Shown: positions 17,684 to 26,787, counted from the first letter of the stretch. The stretch is DNA of 64,000 bases from Psychroserpens sp. (GCA_017643165.1 JAEPNY010000004.1:124001-188000); one strand, 5' to 3'. Numbers and translations: made by a program. The notes: generated by a model not told the origin, from the sequence alone.

Positions 17684-18451
17684 ATGATAATTACTGATAC
17701 ACATACACATTTATATAGTGAGGCCTTTGATGAAGATCGTGAACAAATGATACAACGTGCGTTGGATCAACAAATTTCTCGTTTTTTTATTCCAGCAATT
17801 GATTCTGGTTACACCGAAGCTATGCTGAAGCTTGAATCTGAATTTCCTAATCATGTCTATCTCATGATGGGATTACATCCTACTTCGGTAAAATCGAATT
17901 ATAAAGATGAGCTGAAACATGTAGAAGAAATGCTCGCTAAACGCCATTTTTATGCGGTAGGTGAAATTGGCATTGACCTGTATTGGGATACATCAACATT
18001 AGACATTCAAAAAGACGCTTTTAAGCATCAAATAAGGTTGGCTAAACAATATGGTTTACCGATTGTGATTCATTGTCGAGAATCATTTGATGAAATCTTT
18101 GAGGTTTTGGATGAGGAAAAAGATGATAAGTTATATGGCATTTTCCATTGTTTTACAGGAACATTAGAACAGGCAAAACGTGCAATAAGCTACAATATGA
18201 AATTGGGTATTGGTGGTGTGGTTACCTTTAAAAATGGTAAAATAGATCAGTTTCTTCATAATATAGATCTCAGTCATATTGTACTAGAAACAGATGCGCC
18301 CTATTTGGCTCCAAAACCATATCGCGGAAAGCGTAATGAAAGTGCCTACATTACCTTAGTTCTTAAAAAATTAGCTGAAATTTATTCGGTTTCCGAAGAA
18401 AAAATTGCCGAAATTACAACCGAAAATTCTAAAGCCGTATTTGGTATTTGA
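17684..18451 (+). CDS. TatD-family metal-dependent hydrolase (DNase)
   Basis: A 255-residue TIM-barrel hydrolase. Metal ligands visible are the HxH in DTHTHLY (residues 7 and 9), Glu in GEIGIDLYWD, His in VIHCRESFDE, His in IFHCFTGT and Asp in LETDAPYLAPKPYRGKRNE. All lie in family order, so the enzyme should be active on DNA ends or related phosphoesters in the cytoplasm. It is followed directly by the asparaginase gene, whose ATG begins one base after the TGA, indicating an operon. The exact TatD/YcfH/YjjV subtype cannot be assigned. Confidence 0.93.
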   Translation: MIITDTHTHLYSEAFDEDREQMIQRALDQQISRFFIPAIDSGYTEAMLKLESEFPNHVYLMMGLHPTSVKSNYKDELKHVEEMLAKRHFYAVGEIGIDLYWDTSTLDIQKDAFKHQIRLAKQYGLPIVIHCRESFDEIFEVLDEEKDDKLYGIFHCFTGTLEQAKRAISYNMKLGIGGVVTFKNGKIDQFLHNIDLSHIVLETDAPYLAPKPYRGKRNESAYITLVLKKLAEIYSVSEEKIAEITTENSKAVFGI

Positions 18452-18452
18452 T

Positions 18453-19484
18453 ATGATATCTAACGATCCTAACATATTGCTAATCTATACAGGTGGAACT
18501 ATTGGCATGATCAAAGATCCTGAAACCAGTGTGTTGAAAGCCTTTGATTTTAATACACTTTTAGAGCGTATTCCGGAACTACAATTATTAGATTGTAATA
18601 TTGAAACAATTTCTTTTGATCAACCCATAGATTCAAGTAATATGAATCCGACGTATTGGATTCAAATTGCGGAACTCATAGAAGCCTACTATGATAAAGT
18701 TGATGGTTTTGTTATTCTTCATGGTAGCGATACGATGAGCTATACGGCCTCAGCATTAAGCTTTATGTTAGAGAACTTAGCAAAACCAATTATTTTAACT
18801 GGATCTCAGTTACCTATAGGAGACTTAAGGACTGATGCCAAAGAAAACTTGATTACATCAATTCAAATGGCGTCACAAAGAAAATCAGGGAAACCTATAA
18901 TTAGGGAGGTTGGTTTATATTTTGAGTATAAGTTATATCGAGGAAATCGTACCACAAAAATTAATGCAGAGCATTTTGAAGCTTTTGAGTCTTTAAACTA
19001 TCCGCATTTAGCAGAATCAGGTGTTCATTTAAATATTCAGCATGAGCATCTATTGAAACCAAATACACGTAAAAAGCTTGTCGTTCATAAATCATTTGAT
19101 ACGAATATCATGTTAATCAAGCTTTTTCCTGGCATAAGTGAGACTGTACTTAAGCCTTTATTTGAAGCTCCTAATGTTAAAGGTATTATCCTAGAAACAT
19201 ATGGTGCCGGAAATACCACGACCGAATCTTGGTTCTTAAACTTATTGAAAGCAACGATTAAACGTGGTGTTCCAATAGTAAATGTTACGCAATGTTCAGG
19301 TGGTAGTGTTAATATGGGTCAATATGCTACTAGTGCACAATTGAAGTCTATTGGGTTGATATCTGGTCGAGATATTACATCAGAAGCAGCACTCACTAAA
19401 ATGATGTATATGTTAGGAGAAGGGGTGTCAATAAAAACATTTAAAACCATTTTTGAAACGGCATTACGTGGCGAAATGTCGTAA
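18453..19484 (+). CDS. ansA: Type I L-asparaginase
   Basis: A 343-residue asparaginase/glutaminase-fold enzyme. The first catalytic Thr lies in LLIYTGGTIGM and the second in HGSDTMSYTA (near residue 90), both standard. It hydrolyses L-asparagine to aspartate and ammonia. The absence of a signal peptide points to the cytoplasmic type I enzyme. The upstream extension of the frame overlaps tatD by 47 nt; the ATG at 18453 puts the catalytic motif at the usual distance from the N-terminus. Co-transcribed with tatD. Confidence 0.92.
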   Translation: MISNDPNILLIYTGGTIGMIKDPETSVLKAFDFNTLLERIPELQLLDCNIETISFDQPIDSSNMNPTYWIQIAELIEAYYDKVDGFVILHGSDTMSYTASALSFMLENLAKPIILTGSQLPIGDLRTDAKENLITSIQMASQRKSGKPIIREVGLYFEYKLYRGNRTTKINAEHFEAFESLNYPHLAESGVHLNIQHEHLLKPNTRKKLVVHKSFDTNIMLIKLFPGISETVLKPLFEAPNVKGIILETYGAGNTTTESWFLNLLKATIKRGVPIVNVTQCSGGSVNMGQYATSAQLKSIGLISGRDITSEAALTKMMYMLGEGVSIKTFKTIFETALRGEMS

Positions 19485-19503
19485 TAATAACCGAATTTAA
19501 TAT

Positions 19504-19533
19504 TTTGATTAATTAGAAGGAGTTGTAAATTTG
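19504..19533 (+). promoter_or_regulatory. Promoter of tRNA-Ser
   Basis: TTTG at 19504-19507 and TAAATTTG at 19526-19533 separated by 18 bp, a good -33/-7 pair, 12 bp before the mature tRNA. Confidence 0.65.
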
Positions 19534-19545
19534 CAATCGAATTCT

Positions 19546-19633
19546 AGAGAGGTGGCCGAGTGGTCGAAGGCGCACGCCTGGAAAGTGTGTATACTCCAAA
19601 AGGGTATCGAGGGTTCGAATCCCTTCCTCTCTG
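19546..19633 (+). tRNA. tRNA-Ser, anticodon GGA
   Basis: An 88-nt cloverleaf with a long variable arm. Acceptor stem AGAGAGG pairs with CCTCTCT, the anticodon stem CACGC / GTGTG encloses the loop CTGGAAA (anticodon GGA, reading UCC/UCU), and the T arm is GAGGG-TTCGAAT-CCCTT with discriminator G. CCA is not encoded. Confidence 0.96.
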
Positions 19634-19642
19634 CAGTATAAT

Positions 19643-19686
19643 AATCCCGATTAAAGATGTATTCTTATTCGGGATTTTGTTTTTGC
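19643..19686 (+). terminator. Terminator after tRNA-Ser
   Basis: Stem AATCCCGA / TCGGGATT (19643-19650 with 19669-19676) followed by a T-rich run interrupted by G. Confidence 0.6.
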
Positions 19687-19699
19687 GATTAAATAATTG

Positions 19700-19720
19700 A
19701 AAATCAGTCGAACTGATTTT
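19700..19720. terminator. Short perfect hairpin between tRNA-Ser and exbB
   Basis: AAAATCAGT / ACTGATTTT with a CGA loop: a 9-bp stem with A and T runs at its ends. It could be a backup terminator for the tRNA. The rest of the 324-bp gap (19634-19957) holds only a doubtful 31-codon ORF and the exbB upstream region. Confidence 0.45.
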
Positions 19721-19729
19721 ATTATCAAC

Positions 19730-19825
19730 ATGAAGAGAATAAATTCTAAAAACACATACGATTATTTTTGGGAATCACAGAAGATTTTTAAAGGGAAATC
19801 CCGAATTCCAAAACATTTTAATTAA
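19730..19825 (+). CDS. Doubtful 31-residue ORF
   Basis: An ATG-to-TAA frame encoding a basic, aromatic-rich peptide (MKRINSKNTYDYFWESQKIF and 11 more residues). No promoter of the usual type precedes it and no family is recognised. It could be chance, since the region is AT-rich. It is listed because the gap otherwise contains nothing coding. Confidence 0.2.
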   Translation: MKRINSKNTYDYFWESQKIFKGKSRIPKHFN

Positions 19826-19957
19826 ATTCGTCACCTATAAAATTCAAATTGAGTTAAACTACGTTAAACCTTAGTGCTCAAGCGGGATTTTTATTTTTTA
19901 ATTACAATTTTTTTATATCTTTAACACTTTAACTAATAAAAATTAAGAACAAGAACG

Positions 19958-20728
19958 ATGAAAAGACTATTTTCTATCTTAGCCATAGCATGTATCATGG
20001 CTTTCGGTACTGTTAATGCGACTACAAATGCTTACACAGTAGAAGCTGCAACTACGGCAGTTGCAACTACATTTCAAGAAGAAGAACCAGCTGAAGATCC
20101 GTCTTTTACTCAAGTAGTGAAAGAACGTTTTATTGAAGGAGGTCCATTCTTCATGGGAATTGTATTGCTATGTTTAATTCTTGGTTTAGCTATTGCTATT
20201 GAAAGAATTATCTACTTAAATCTTGCAACTACAAATTCAAAGAAATTAACTCAAAATGTTGAGGATGCTTTAAATTCTGGTGGAATTGAAGCTGCTAAGG
20301 AAGTTTGTAGAAATACAAAAGGACCTGTTGCATCTATTTTCTACCAAGGATTAGATAGAGCTGACGAAGATATTGATGCTGCTGAAAAAGCTGTTGTTGC
20401 TTATGGTGGTGTTCAAATGGGACAATTGGAAAAGAATGTGTCTTGGATTTCGTTATTTATTGCATTAGCACCAATGCTTGGGTTCATGGGAACAGTACTT
20501 GGTATGATTGATGCATTTGATAAAATTGAAGCTGCAGGTGATATGAATCCATCCTTAGTAGCAGGTGGTATTAAAGTAGCCTTATTAACAACGGTATTCG
20601 GTCTTATTGTTGCGATTATCTTACAGATTTTCTACAACTATATTATTTCAAAAATTGATAGCATCGTTAATGATATGGAAGATGCTTCTATCTCACTAAT
20701 GGACTTATTAGTAAGACACAAGAAATAA
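19958..20728 (+). CDS. exbB: MotA/TolQ/ExbB proton-channel family protein
   Basis: A 256-residue inner-membrane protein. The N-terminus looks like a cleavable signal (MKRLFSILAIACIMAFGTVNA), followed by an acidic periplasmic segment. Three membrane helices follow: FFMGIVLLCLILGLAIAIER, then WISLFIALAPMLGFMGTVLG and the next helix after VAGGIKVALL, in the MotA/TolQ/ExbB domain. It energises TonB or a related energy transducer with proton flow together with ExbD. It heads a cluster of exbB, a four-helix protein and two exbD genes, all with short spacers, so one operon is likely. Confidence 0.9.
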   Translation: MKRLFSILAIACIMAFGTVNATTNAYTVEAATTAVATTFQEEEPAEDPSFTQVVKERFIEGGPFFMGIVLLCLILGLAIAIERIIYLNLATTNSKKLTQNVEDALNSGGIEAAKEVCRNTKGPVASIFYQGLDRADEDIDAAEKAVVAYGGVQMGQLEKNVSWISLFIALAPMLGFMGTVLGMIDAFDKIEAAGDMNPSLVAGGIKVALLTTVFGLIVAIILQIFYNYIISKIDSIVNDMEDASISLMDLLVRHKK

Positions 20729-20754
20729 TAACCAATTATTAAAAACGACATCAT

Positions 20755-21198
20755 ATGAATATTCAAAAAATAGTCAAAATCGTTGCTTTGGTAATTGGTC
20801 TTATCGCAGTATTCTTTTTAGTGAATATTATGAGACTAGGAGATGAGGCAATTGAAGCTGACGTAGCTAATCAGGCGGTTTTAGCAAATTTTGCGACCTT
20901 GGCATATATTGTTCTTGGTATCGCAACGATTTCAGCCGTTGTATTCAGTTTGATTAATTTGGTAAGTAATCCAGATAAACTGAAAAAAGCATTATTGTCT
21001 TTAGGTGTATTTGCAGTTATTTGTTTAATTGCATGGTTTGCGTCTTCAGGAGTGGAGCGCACACTTAACGACGGTTCGATTTTAACAGCAGGTCAATCAC
21101 AATTGATCGAAGCAGGAATTAAAGCATTTATTATCTTAATTTTCACGGCAGCAGGATTAATGTTGTTCTTTGGAGTTAAGAAAATGCTTAGTAAATAA
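20755..21198 (+). CDS. Four-helix membrane protein within the ExbB/ExbD cluster
   Basis: A 147-residue protein with four predicted membrane helices: about residues 7-26, 43-67, 79-98 and 121-142. Short loops separate them, with an acidic stretch (DEAIEADVANQ) after helix 1. No family motif is recognised. It lies between exbB (26 bp upstream) and the first exbD (10 bp downstream), so it is probably an accessory or assembly subunit of this proton-channel complex (inference from position). Confidence 0.8.
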   Translation: MNIQKIVKIVALVIGLIAVFFLVNIMRLGDEAIEADVANQAVLANFATLAYIVLGIATISAVVFSLINLVSNPDKLKKALLSLGVFAVICLIAWFASSGVERTLNDGSILTAGQSQLIEAGIKAFIILIFTAAGLMLFFGVKKMLSK

Positions 21199-21208
21199 TA
21201 AGTAAATT

Positions 21209-21814
21209 ATGGCAAAACGCGCAGCACCAGAAGTGAATGCTGGATCTATGGCAGATATTGCATTCTTACTTCTAATATTTTTCCTTGTAACTACAACCAT
21301 CCCAAAAGATTCTGGGATTAACCGTAAGCTTCCTCCTATGGAAGAAAACGATGAGGATGTAATTATCAAGCAAAAGAACATTTTTACTGTTTTATTAAAC
21401 GGTAAAGATCAATTACTTGTTGAAGATGAGCTTATGGAGCTTAAAGATCTTCGAGCTGCTGCAATTGAATTCTTAGATAACGGTGGTGACGGATCATGTG
21501 ACTACTGCAACGGAGCTAAAGATCCTGCGTCATCAGATAATCCTGATAAAGCGATCATCTCTCTTAAGAATGAAAGAGAAACATCTTATTCGGCGTACAT
21601 TTCTGTACAGAATGAGTTGGTAGCAGCATATAATGATTTACGTAACCGTAGAGCATTACAGATCGGAGCGAGAAGAGGCTTCCCAGAGATGGATTTTGTC
21701 CTTATGGAGAAATCTTATAAAGACCCAAAATTCATCGGAAATAAGGATAAGCTTAAAGAGTTGATTGATCAAATCAGAAGTGAGTATCCAGAAAAACTCT
21801 CTGAAGTACAATAA
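21209..21814 (+). CDS. exbD: ExbD-like biopolymer transport protein with a Cys-containing periplasmic insert
   Basis: A 201-residue protein starting MAKRAAPEVNAGSMADIAFL; the Asp in SMADIAFLLLIFFLVTT sits in the single N-terminal membrane helix and is the proton-carrying residue of ExbD/TolR. The periplasmic part carries an insert with CDYC (about residues 97-100) and Asp/Asn-rich surroundings, making it longer than typical ExbD (about 140 aa). The two Cys could form a disulfide or bind a metal. It works with ExbB and the second ExbD that follows 18 bp later. Confidence 0.88.
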   Translation: MAKRAAPEVNAGSMADIAFLLLIFFLVTTTIPKDSGINRKLPPMEENDEDVIIKQKNIFTVLLNGKDQLLVEDELMELKDLRAAAIEFLDNGGDGSCDYCNGAKDPASSDNPDKAIISLKNERETSYSAYISVQNELVAAYNDLRNRRALQIGARRGFPEMDFVLMEKSYKDPKFIGNKDKLKELIDQIRSEYPEKLSEVQ

Positions 21815-21832
21815 TAAAAACAAACGATTACT

Positions 21833-22306
21833 ATGTCTAAGTTTAAAAAACAAAAAGATAGTTCAGTTCCAGCGGTAAATACGGCATCGTTACCTGATAT
21901 TGTATTTATGCTTCTGTTTTTCTTTATGGTTGTTACTGTAATGAGAGAGGATAATTTGTTAATTGAAAACAGATTACCTGTAGCGGATCAAATTGAAAAA
22001 TTGGATAAGAAAAACCCAATTAGTTATGTCTACGCTGGTAAACCGGCTAAAGGCTATGAAAAATTCGGTACAGAAGCTCGATTACAACTCAACGATAAGT
22101 TTGCAGAAATCACTGAAATCCAAGCTTTTATTAATGCTGAAAGAGCAGCATTACGAGAGGAATTAGTACCATATTTAACCGTGTCACTAAAAGTTGATAG
22201 AGATGCTAATATGGGAATTGTTGGAGATATCAAGCAAGAATTAAGAAAAGCGAATGCTTTAAAAATCAACTACACTACCGGAACTGGTAGTGCAATGGAT
22301 AATTAA
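21833..22306 (+). CDS. exbD: Second ExbD-like biopolymer transport protein
   Basis: A 157-residue ExbD/TolR-family protein: cytoplasmic N-terminus MSKFKKQKDSSVPAVNTAS, then a single membrane helix LPDIVFMLLFFFMVVTVM with the conserved Asp, then a periplasmic domain. Two different ExbD proteins in one operon suggest a heteromeric stator. The operon ends at the terminator at 22328-22359. The Cys-containing insert of the first ExbD is absent here. Confidence 0.88.
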   Translation: MSKFKKQKDSSVPAVNTASLPDIVFMLLFFFMVVTVMREDNLLIENRLPVADQIEKLDKKNPISYVYAGKPAKGYEKFGTEARLQLNDKFAEITEIQAFINAERAALREELVPYLTVSLKVDRDANMGIVGDIKQELRKANALKINYTTGTGSAMDN

Positions 22307-22327
22307 ACGTTCCACTTAATATGATAT

Positions 22328-22359
22328 AAAAGCATCCATAAAATGGATGCTTTTTTTAT
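22328..22359 (+). terminator. Terminator after the exbB-exbD operon
   Basis: Stem AAAAGCATCCAT / ATGGATGCTTTT with a 3-4 base loop and seven T. It separates the operon from the porT-like gene, which has its own -7 element. Confidence 0.88.
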
Positions 22360-22395
22360 TTCTTCCTATTAAAATATTTGTTATTGCGTTTCAGT

Positions 22396-22403
22396 TATAT
22401 TTG
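22396..22403 (+). promoter_or_regulatory. -7 element 4 nt before the porT-like ATG
   Basis: TATATTTG, exact consensus, four bases before the ATG at 22408. It fixes that ATG as the start, because the upstream in-frame start at 22378 would lie ahead of the promoter; predicts a leaderless mRNA. Confidence 0.65.
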
Positions 22404-22407
22404 TAGT

Positions 22408-23118
22408 ATGAAGTACCTTCTGTATATAATTATTGGCATTATTTTCATTCCTTCGTTAAATGCTCAAGATAATCCTCAATCTGTATTAAATGATACAGTC
22501 GTAGATACAAAATATCGTGAAGATCAATTTTATTTTTCTGTCACCTATAATTTGCTAGGACGAAAACCAAGAGGGATGTCACAAACTGGTTTTTCCAGTG
22601 GGTTTCATTTGGGATTTATTCGAGATATGCCTTTGAATAAGAGACGCAATATTGCTTTGGGTTTAGGTTTGGGCTTATCAACAAATTCGTATAATCAAAA
22701 TATCCAAATCACTGAAATTAATGGTACGGCTTCATATCAGATAATCGATGGCGATGTCACGTTCAGTAAGAATAAATTCACGACCTACTTACTAGAAGTA
22801 CCGTTGGAGTTACGTTGGCGAACATCTACGACAAAAGCGTATGACTTTTGGCGAATATACGCAGGCGTTAAACTAGGTTATGTAGTCTATAATTCGTCCA
22901 AGTATCGTGGACTACCAAATGATATACAAGTATCGAATATTGATGACTTCAATCGATTTCAATACGGACTTACTTTAAGTGCCGGTTATTCTAATGTAAG
23001 TGTGCATTTATACTACGCCTTGAATCCTATATTTAATTCAGATACTAAACTCGAAGATACAGGTGAAACTCTTGAGATTAACGCCGTGAAGATTGGCCTA
23101 ATCTTTTACATTCTTTAA
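22408..23118 (+). CDS. PorT/SprT-like outer-membrane protein of the type IX secretion system
   Basis: A 236-residue exported beta-barrel protein (signal MKYLLYIIIGIIFIPSLNAQ). The strands YFSVTYNLLGRKP, FHLGFIRDMPLNKRRNIALG, LEVPLELRWRTST and the closing aromatic end match the PorT/SprT pattern. PorT is needed for type IX secretion and gliding in this phylum. Its place downstream of exbBD and beside rpoN-asnS fits my memory of the flavobacterial neighbourhood. A generic barrel of the OMP_b-brl_2 type is the alternative. Confidence 0.65.
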   Translation: MKYLLYIIIGIIFIPSLNAQDNPQSVLNDTVVDTKYREDQFYFSVTYNLLGRKPRGMSQTGFSSGFHLGFIRDMPLNKRRNIALGLGLGLSTNSYNQNIQITEINGTASYQIIDGDVTFSKNKFTTYLLEVPLELRWRTSTTKAYDFWRIYAGVKLGYVVYNSSKYRGLPNDIQVSNIDDFNRFQYGLTLSAGYSNVSVHLYYALNPIFNSDTKLEDTGETLEINAVKIGLIFYIL

Positions 23119-23121
23119 TTA

Positions 23122-23727
23122 TTACATCCAATAATTAAGTAAAACAAGTTGTGGCAGTAACCCAACGAAAAAACCTACTACAAGCTCTAGCGAGTTGTGC
23201 GCTTTCATATGTAAGCGAGACGTAGCTATTCCACCCAATATAATACACATTAAGGCAATTGTTCCGTTTATATTTATTTTAAAATGAATGGCCAAGGCAA
23301 CCGCAAACATAAAAAAGCCAGAAGATGCAATCATATGAATACTTGCTTTGAACTTTGCCACAGCTAATACAAAACAAGTAATATTCGATATTAAAATACC
23401 AATAAAGAAAAAGTACAGTTCAGGAATCTCAGTTATCGGTAATACCCGAATTAAAATGAGTAAAATGATAAAGCAATTGATCAACAACGGAATGCGTCGT
23501 TCGTAAACATTATCAAGATGTATAGTTTCTACTTTATTTAAAGTTTTTAATAGATAGAACAATAAAATAGGAAGGATCATCGTAAGAATGGTCACTGAAA
23601 ATAATTTGGCCTTCATTAATTGTTCAGGAATGAATCGAGGCGTCTTAGAAAAATAGAAAAGCACACCAAGCAATGGCATGATCAATGGATGAAAGATATA
23701 GGATATGCTTTTTAATATGTGATTCAT
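23122..23727 (-). CDS. PAP2-like integral membrane protein
   Basis: A 201-residue protein with about six membrane helices. It carries three motifs in phosphatidic-acid-phosphatase order: ERRIPLL (compare KxxxxxxRP), ASIHMIASSG, and SRLHMKAHNSLELVVG (compare SRxxxxxHxxxD, here with Glu). A lipid-phosphate or undecaprenyl-phosphate phosphatase role is plausible, but the substitutions make activity uncertain. Its ATG overlaps the rpoN stop by one base (TGATG), so it is translationally coupled to rpoN. The start was taken at the ATG rather than the TTG one codon earlier. Confidence 0.7.
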   Translation of the reverse strand: MNHILKSISYIFHPLIMPLLGVLFYFSKTPRFIPEQLMKAKLFSVTILTMILPILLFYLLKTLNKVETIHLDNVYERRIPLLINCFIILLILIRVLPITEIPELYFFFIGILISNITCFVLAVAKFKASIHMIASSGFFMFAVALAIHFKININGTIALMCIILGGIATSRLHMKAHNSLELVVGFFVGLLPQLVLLNYWM

Positions 23728-23729
23728 CA

Positions 23730-25190
23730 AATTTTCTTTCTAAGTCTCGCAACAGGAATGTCTAATTGCTCGCGGTATTTGGCAACCGTACGACGTGCAA
23801 TAGGATACCCTTTTTCTTTCAGAATGTTGGCGAGTTTTTCATCAGTTAAGGGTTTCTTTTTATCTTCTTCTTCAATTACGGTTTCAAGAATATTTTTAAT
23901 CTCGCGCGTTGACACTTCTTCTCCTTCGACATTAGTCATCGATTCACTAAAGAATTCCTTGATGAGTTTCGTTCCATAAGGTGTGTCTACATATTTACTG
24001 TTAGCCACACGAGACACTGTAGAAACATCCATATCGATCTCATCGGCAATATCCTTTAAGATCATTGGTTTTAACTTGCGTTCGTCACCTGTAAGGAAGT
24101 ATTCTTTCTGATAATTCATAATAGCACTCATCGTAACGAAAAGTGTTTGTTGGCGTTGTTTAATGGCTTCTATAAACCACTTTGCCGCATCCAACTTTTG
24201 TTTGATAAACAAGACGGCATCTTTTTGTGATTTACTTTTATCTTTTGAAGCTTTATAGCCCTTCATCATATCGCTATATTCTCGAGAAACATGAAGTTCG
24301 GGAGCATTTCTTCCATTAAGCGTAAGTTCAAGTTCACCATCCACTATTTTTATCGCGAAATCTGGTACAACGTGTTCTATTATACGATTGTTTCCAGCAT
24401 AGGAACCTCCTGGTTTTGGATTTAAGCGTTCTATTTCTTCAATTGCATCACGTAATTGAACTTCGGTTATATCAAACTTTTGTAGGAGCTTTTGATAGTG
24501 TTTTTTAGTGAATTGATCAAATGCTTTATCAATAATGGCTATAGCTAATTCTACATCAGGATGTTTTTCTTTTCGGTGCAATTGTATACTTAAACATTCT
24601 TGAAGGTTTCTCGCACCTACACCAGCAGGATCTAATTGGTGAACAATAAGCAGAATCTCTTCTATTTTTTCCTCTGTTGTGAATATATTTTGTGTGAAAG
24701 CTAAATCATCCATAATGTCACTTAGTGACCGACGTATGTAGCCACTTTCATCAACACTACCAACGAGGAACTCTGCAATATCACGCTCATCATCGTCCAA
24801 CCTAAAGGTATTAAGTTGATTGCGTAAATGTTGGGTGAATGAGGTTCCGGCGGCATAAGGCACTGACTTTTCTTCATCGTCTGCACTGTAGTTATTGGCT
24901 TGCATTCGATATTCTGGAATATCATCATCGCTCAAATATTCATCAATATTGATGTCATCCGTATTAATTGTTTCGTTGTCATCAAAGTCATCACTTGTGT
25001 TATCAAATTCATCATATTTGTCCTCATCCGACTTGTCTTTTCCTGTATCCAATGCTGGATTCTCCTCCAATTCTTGTTTGATACGTTGCTCAAAAGCTTG
25101 GGTAGGCAATTGTATCAACTTCATCAATTGGATTTGTTGAGGTGATAACTTCTGTGATAACTTAAATTGTAAATACTGCTTTAACGCCAT
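23730..25190 (-). CDS. rpoN: RNA polymerase sigma-54 factor
   Basis: A 487-residue sigma-54. The N-terminal activator-interacting region has the Gln/Leu pattern YLQFKLSQKLSPQQIQLMKL, followed by a very acidic linker (about residues 45-105). Then come the core-binding domain, the DNA-binding HTH (KDIADEIDMDVSTVSRVANS) and the RpoN box ARRTVAKYREQL near the C-terminus. It needs AAA+ activators, none of which is encoded in the window. The gene overlaps the downstream membrane-protein gene. The stop codon (TGA) occupies 23727-23729. Confidence 0.96.
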
Positions 25191-25309
25191 ATTCTATTAG
25201 TCTTTTTGTTGGTTTATGGGTTGATTTTCAACTAACATACTAGTCTATTAAACAACAACTATTCCAACACGACTTTCTTTTTCTAATTTGTAATGATTCT
25301 ATATATAAA

Positions 25310-25350
25310 ACTAAAAAAACCTGTTGGTTTTTTAAACGAACAGGCTTTTT
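25310..25350 (-). terminator. Terminator after asnS
   Basis: Stem AAAAACCTGTT / AACAGG-C-TTTTT with a loop of about 13 bases; on the minus strand it is followed by a U-rich tract just after the asnS stop. Confidence 0.75.
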
Positions 25351-25356
25351 ATTTTT

Positions 25357-26787
25357 TTAAAATTCTGCATTTTGAGGTGTTCGAGGATATGGTATCACAT
25401 CTCGGATGTTATTCATGCCTGTTGCAAACATTACTAAACGTTCAAATCCAAGTCCAAATCCTGAATGTACAGCTGTACCATACTTTCTAAGGTCAAGATA
25501 CCACCAGAGCTCTTCTTCTGGGATATCGAGTGCTTTCATTTTTTCTTTAAGGACTTCTAATCGCTCTTCACGCTGCGATCCACCTACCATTTCACCAATG
25601 CCAGGGAATAAAATATCCATAGCTCTTACCGTCTTTCCATCTTCATTCAATCGCATATAAAATGCCTTGATATTTGCTGGGTAATCAAATAAGATCACTG
25701 GGCACTTAAAATGTTTTTCTACTAAGAATCTTTCATGCTCACTTTGAAGATCTGCACCCCAACCTTCAATGAGAAATTTAAATTTCTTCTTCTTATTTGG
25801 TTTCGAATTTCTAAGAATATCTATTGCTTCTGTATAACTAACACGCTTGAAATGATTATCAACTACGAACTTGATCTTTTCTATCAAACTCATTTCAGAG
25901 CGCTCTGCCTGAGGCTTGGTTTTCTCTTCGTCTAACAGTCGTTTTTCCAGAAATTCTAAATCTTCTCGATTGTTTTCTAATACGTAACTCAATACTGATT
26001 TTAAAAAGTCTTCTGCCAAATCCATATTTCCTGCTAGATCCATGAAGGCAACTTCCGGTTCGATCATCCAAAATTCTGCTAGGTGTCGAGACGTATTTGA
26101 ATTTTCGGCTCTAAATGTTGGTCCGAAGGTATATACTTTTCCAAGAGACATGGCATAGGTTTCTGCTTCCAATTGTCCCGAAACTGTTAGGTTAGTCTCT
26201 TTTCCGAAGAAATCTTCATTGTAATCGACCTTTCCATCATCATTTAAAGGTGGGTTCTTAGCATCCATTGTAGTCACTCTAAACATTTCACCCGCACCTT
26301 CTGCGTCACTACCTGTAATAATAGGGGTGTGCATATGATAGAATCCGTTTTCTGTAAAGTATTTATGAACCGCAAATGACAACGCCGAGCGTAATCGCAT
26401 AACAGCACTAAACGTATTTGTTCGTGTACGCAAGTGCGCATTTTCACGCAAGAATTCAAAGGAATGTTTCTTCGGTTGAATAGGAAAAGTATCAGGATCA
26501 GAATCGCCTAGTATATCTATTGAATTAACTTGTATTTCTACCTTTTGACCTTTTCCTTGACTTTCAACTAATTCACCTTTGACATGAACTGCTGCACCTG
26601 TTGTGATGCGTTTTAAAACGTCTTCCTCTGTATTTTCAAAATCAACAACACATTGAATATTTTGTAATGTAGAACCATCATTAAGCGCAATAAAACGATT
26701 CGCTCTAAAGGTTCTAACCCAACCTTTGATCTCGATAGGTTGAAATGTAATATCCTGTGTCAATAATTGTGAAACTGTATATGCCAT
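25357..26787 (-). CDS. asnS: Asparaginyl-tRNA synthetase
   Basis: A 476-residue class IIb aminoacyl-tRNA synthetase. The N-terminal OB-fold (about residues 15-105, WVRTFRANRFIALNDGST) binds the anticodon. The catalytic core has motif 2 (GPTFRAENSNTSRHLAEFW) and motif 3 (GFGLGFERLVMFATGMNN). GSDAEGAGEMF near residue 160 matches AsnRS rather than AspRS. It charges tRNA-Asn with asparagine. Its promoter lies in the short space after the MMPL gene. Confidence 0.96.
   Translation of the reverse strand: MAYTVSQLLTQDITFQPIEIKGWVRTFRANRFIALNDGSTLQNIQCVVDFENTEEDVLKRITTGAAVHVKGELVESQGKGQKVEIQVNSIDILGDSDPDTFPIQPKKHSFEFLRENAHLRTRTNTFSAVMRLRSALSFAVHKYFTENGFYHMHTPIITGSDAEGAGEMFRVTTMDAKNPPLNDDGKVDYNEDFFGKETNLTVSGQLEAETYAMSLGKVYTFGPTFRAENSNTSRHLAEFWMIEPEVAFMDLAGNMDLAEDFLKSVLSYVLENNREDLEFLEKRLLDEEKTKPQAERSEMSLIEKIKFVVDNHFKRVSYTEAIDILRNSKPNKKKKFKFLIEGWGADLQSEHERFLVEKHFKCPVILFDYPANIKAFYMRLNEDGKTVRAMDILFPGIGEMVGGSQREERLEVLKEKMKALDIPEEELWWYLDLRKYGTAVHSGFGLGFERLVMFATGMNNIRDVIPYPRTPQNAEF

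Noticed and set aside
19546-19957. tRNA-Ser as an integration site for a mobile element
   Set aside because: No integrase, no repeat of the tRNA 3' end downstream in the window, and the following genes are core.
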